Of a stretch of 64,000 nt of DNA, positions 61,590 through 64,000 are shown in pieces (within the stretch, counting starts at the first letter, position 1; each line of letters begins with the position of its first letter). A model generated the notes under the pieces. That model made no database searches, was not told the DNA's origin, and was given only the letters and a program-made list of their open reading frames with translations. Position numbers and translations under genes: made by a program. Origin of the DNA: Pseudomonas farsensis (lineage in GTDB: Bacteria; Pseudomonadota; Gammaproteobacteria; Pseudomonadales; Pseudomonadaceae); contig NZ_JABWRF020000001.1 in assembly GCF_014268805.2 (NCBI RefSeq), positions 1,498,001-1,562,000 on the forward strand. Direction: 5' to 3'.

Positions 61590-62687
61590 TCAGGCGCTGG
61601 CAGCCGCCAGCGCTGCCCGGCGCCGCCAGTCAAGCGTCAGCCGTGGCCGGTAGAGAATCAGCACGTCGCAGGCAAGCAGATAGAACAGCATCATTCCCTG
61701 GAACAGGCCGGTCAGCGATTGCGGCAGGTTCAGGGTCATCTGCGCGTTTTCACCGCCCAGGTACAGCAGTGCCATCAACAGCCCGGCGAGCAGAATGCCG
61801 AACGGGTTGAGGCGCCCCAGAAACGCCACGGTAATCGCCGCATAGCCGTAGCCGGGCGACACCTGCGGCACCAACTGGCCAATCGGCCCGCTGACTTCAC
61901 TGACCCCGGCCAGCCCCGCCAGCCCGCCGCTGATCAGCAGCGCCAGCCAAACCAGGCGCTTTTCGCGAAAGCCGACAAAGCCTGCGGCGCGGCGGTCCAG
62001 GCCCAGCACCTTGATCTGAAAGCCCAGAAAACTCTTGTGCAGCAGCACCCATACCGCCACCAATGCCAGCAGCACGAAGTACAGCCCCACATGCACGCGG
62101 CCGTCTTCGAACAGCGCCGGCAGCCGGCTGGCATCACCGAACATCGCCGACTGCGGAAAACTGAAACCGTCCGGGTCTTTCAGCGGGCCGTGCACGAAGT
62201 ACAGCAACAGGTTCAGGGCGATGTAGTTGAGCATGATGGTGGTGAGGATTTCATTGGCGTTGAAGTGGGTGCGCAGCCAGGCGGCCAGCGCCCCCCACAG
62301 CGCCCCGGCCAAGGTGCCGGCCAGTAGCACCCACAGCAGCGCCCAGCGGCTGTCCCAGTCGATCAGTTGAATCGCCAGCGCGCTGCCGGCCAGGGCACCT
62401 ATCAGTAATTGGCCTTCCGCGCCGATGTTCCAGATGCGCGCCTGATAGGCGACTGCCAGGCCCAGGGCGCAGAGCAGAATCGGCAGGGCCTTGAGCAGCA
62501 GCTCGGACACGCCGTAAAGGTCGCTTATCGGCTCGATCAGCAGGGTATGCAAGGTTGCCAGCGGGGCATGCCCCAGGGCGCTGAACAGCAAGGCGCCGCT
62601 GAACAGGGTCAGCAGCCCGGCCAGCAGCGGTGAGAGCAGCAGCATGGCGCGCGACTGCCGGGTACGGGGTTCGAGGGATAGCAACAT
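61590..62687 (-). CDS. Nucleoside-type ABC transporter permease 1
   Basis: The 365-residue BPD_transp_2 permease has IWNIGAEGQLLIGALAGSAL, the counterpart of the LNLGxEG motif, and an EAA-like segment in FQIKVLGLDRRAAGFVGF. It follows the ATPase gene by 12 bases and precedes permease 2 by 59 bases on the same strand. It forms the inner-membrane channel of the nucleoside-type importer. Confidence 0.93.
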   Translation of the reverse strand: MLLSLEPRTRQSRAMLLLSPLLAGLLTLFSGALLFSALGHAPLATLHTLLIEPISDLYGVSELLLKALPILLCALGLAVAYQARIWNIGAEGQLLIGALAGSALAIQLIDWDSRWALLWVLLAGTLAGALWGALAAWLRTHFNANEILTTIMLNYIALNLLLYFVHGPLKDPDGFSFPQSAMFGDASRLPALFEDGRVHVGLYFVLLALVAVWVLLHKSFLGFQIKVLGLDRRAAGFVGFREKRLVWLALLISGGLAGLAGVSEVSGPIGQLVPQVSPGYGYAAITVAFLGRLNPFGILLAGLLMALLYLGGENAQMTLNLPQSLTGLFQGMMLFYLLACDVLILYRPRLTLDWRRRAALAAASA

Positions 62688-62699
62688 GGCAGGGTCTCG

Positions 62700-64000
62700 T
62701 CAGGCAGCGTGATGCGCGGTATCGAATTGGCCGGCCATCCAGCCGCCGACCTCTACGGTGTGGGTCTGGGCGGTGGCCTTGAGCGGCGACAGGCGCCCGC
62801 TGCACAGCGCGCCGATGCGGTCGCTGATCTGCAGCAGTTCGTCGAGGTCCTCGGAGACCACCAGAATGGCTGCGCCGGCATCGCGCAGGGCGATCAGTGC
62901 CCGGTGGATCGCCGCTGCCGCGCCTACGTCCACGCCCCAGGTCGGGTGCGCCGCCACCAGCAGTTTTGGCTGTTGCAGGATTTCGCGGCCAAGGATGAAT
63001 TTCTGCAGGTTGCCCCCCGACAGGCTGCGGGCGCGGGCCTGGGTGTCCGGGGTCTTGACGGCGAAGCGCTGGATGATCTGCTCGGCCAGCGCCTGTACCT
63101 TACTGGCGCGGATCAAGCCACGTCTGACCAAGCCCTGCTCAAAGGCGGTGAGCAAGGCGTTGTCGGCAAGCGTCATGTCTGGCACCGCGCCATGGCCCAG
63201 GCGTTCGGCCGGAACAAAGGCAAGGCCCAGGGCGCGGCGCGCGTCGGGGTAAAGATGAGCCATCGGCTGGTTGTCCAGGGTAATGCGCTCGCGCTCGCCT
63301 GCCGGCAGCCGGGTTTCCCCGCTGAGCAGCGCCAGCAGCTCATCCTGGCCGTTGCCGGCCACTCCGGCGATACCGACGATTTCGCCGCTGCGCACTTCCA
63401 GGCGCAGATGCTCGAAGGAGGTACCGAACGGGTCCTTGCTACGCCAGGTCAGGTCGTCGACCCGCAGCCGGGGCAGCCCGCCGGCCCGTTTCGGGTAGCT
63501 GGCCTCAAGCCCCTCGGCATCGCCGACCATCAGCCGCGCCAGTTCCAGGTCGCTGCACTGGGCCGGCACGCAGGCGCCGGACACGCGCCCGCTGCGCAGC
63601 ACCGTGGCGCTGTGGCACAGGGCGCGCACCTCACCGAGCTTGTGGCTGATGAACAAGATGCTGCAGCCCTCGGCGGCCAGTGCCCGCAAGGTGACGAACA
63701 GCTCATCGACTTCAGGCGGGGTGAGCACCGAGGTGGGCTCATCGAGAATCAGCAGTTTGATGTCCTGCATCAGGCAGCGCACGATCTCGACCCGCTGGCG
63801 CTCGCCAATCGACAGGCTGTGCACCAGGCGCTGCGGCTCAAGGCCCATGCCGTAGCGCTGCGACACCTCGGCGATGCGCGGTGCCAGTTGCTGCGGGCTG
63901 CCGGCAGCTCGGCCTAGCGCCAGGGCGATGTTTTCGGCAACGGTGAGGGTTTCGAACAACGAAAAGTGCTGGAACACCATGCCGATACCGAGCTGGCGCG
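62700..64000 (-). CDS. Nucleoside-type ABC transporter ATPase (5' end outside window)
   Basis: The frame continues past the right edge. The visible part starts in the first Q-loop (QLGIGMVFQHFSLFETLTV), so Walker A lies outside. It is a fused double ATPase (YufO/RbsA-type): the first domain has SIGERQRVEIVR and LLILDEPTSVL, and the second has GIAGVAGNGQDEL, a degenerate Walker A, then LSGGNLQKFILGRE and LLVAAHPTWGVDV. It powers uptake with the two permeases and the BMP-type binding protein. Confidence 0.93.
   Translation of the reverse strand, partial: RQLGIGMVFQHFSLFETLTVAENIALALGRAAGSPQQLAPRIAEVSQRYGMGLEPQRLVHSLSIGERQRVEIVRCLMQDIKLLILDEPTSVLTPPEVDELFVTLRALAAEGCSILFISHKLGEVRALCHSATVLRSGRVSGACVPAQCSDLELARLMVGDAEGLEASYPKRAGGLPRLRVDDLTWRSKDPFGTSFEHLRLEVRSGEIVGIAGVAGNGQDELLALLSGETRLPAGERERITLDNQPMAHLYPDARRALGLAFVPAERLGHGAVPDMTLADNALLTAFEQGLVRRGLIRASKVQALAEQIIQRFAVKTPDTQARARSLSGGNLQKFILGREILQQPKLLVAAHPTWGVDVGAAAAIHRALIALRDAGAAILVVSEDLDELLQISDRIGALCSGRLSPLKATAQTHTVEVGGWMAGQFDTAHHAA

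Overview
The window reads as chromosomal DNA of a Pseudomonas of the P. putida group. The GC content is high and coding is dense. Families typical of that group are present: a CsrA/RsmA-type regulator beside a type IB topoisomerase and modABC, a P. putida-type L-DOPA decarboxylase, tsdBA, cysI-DUF934 and ppnN. Many intergenic gaps carry Pseudomonas REP hairpins with a shared core. I see no phage, transposase, integrase, CRISPR array or rRNA. One tRNA (Leu, UAA) is present.

Layout. 0-5 kb: an edge fragment, a possible immunity-type protein, an RsbQ-like hydrolase, a very acidic small protein, a DoxX protein, tRNA-Leu and a chemoreceptor. 5.3-8.3 kb: a PAS histidine kinase, a double-domain KaiC-like ATPase and a lone receiver protein, in one apparent operon. 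8.4-12.5 kb (minus strand): csrA, topoisomerase IB and modABC behind a very good ModE box. 12.6-16.5 kb: a nitronate monooxygenase, small conserved genes including a DUF1883 protein, a lipoprotein, and the thiosulfate dehydrogenase pair tsdB-tsdA. 16.5-20.3 kb: an orphan 525-residue protein and the sulfite reductase operon cysI-DUF934. 20.5-26.8 kb: a periplasmic binding protein, small membrane proteins, lpxH, ppiB, glnS and cysS. 26.9-30.5 kb: an OmpR-type two-component pair and ppnN.

31-41 kb: a GlxA-type regulator, small proteins, RidA and GNAT proteins, a triple-PAS GGDEF-EAL protein, an EamA transporter, a YebC protein, and a LysR regulator upstream of the DOPA decarboxylase. 41.3-48.3 kb: a secreted protein, then an AraC regulator divergent from a tightly packed operon (AhpD-like protein, acyl-CoA-dehydrogenase-like flavoprotein, NitT/TauT-type ABC importer with a Tat-exported binding protein). 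48.4-56.8 kb: a GNAT protein, argC with a divergent LysR, a 5'-nucleotidase, TetR and GntR regulators, and a complete polar amino-acid ABC importer. 57-64 kb (minus strand): a Tsx-like outer-membrane channel, an isopenicillin-N-synthase-family oxygenase, and a BMP/nucleoside-type ABC importer whose ATPase runs off the right edge.

The most interesting points are the KaiC-like three-gene signalling module, the uncharacterised flavoprotein/ABC import operon, the nucleoside-import plus 2-oxoglutarate-oxygenase cluster, and families of dispersed non-coding repeats. Among the repeats are a 230/155-bp duplicated element and a short element that recurs 14-30 bases after stop codons. All functional statements come from reading motifs and family resemblance. 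No search was run.
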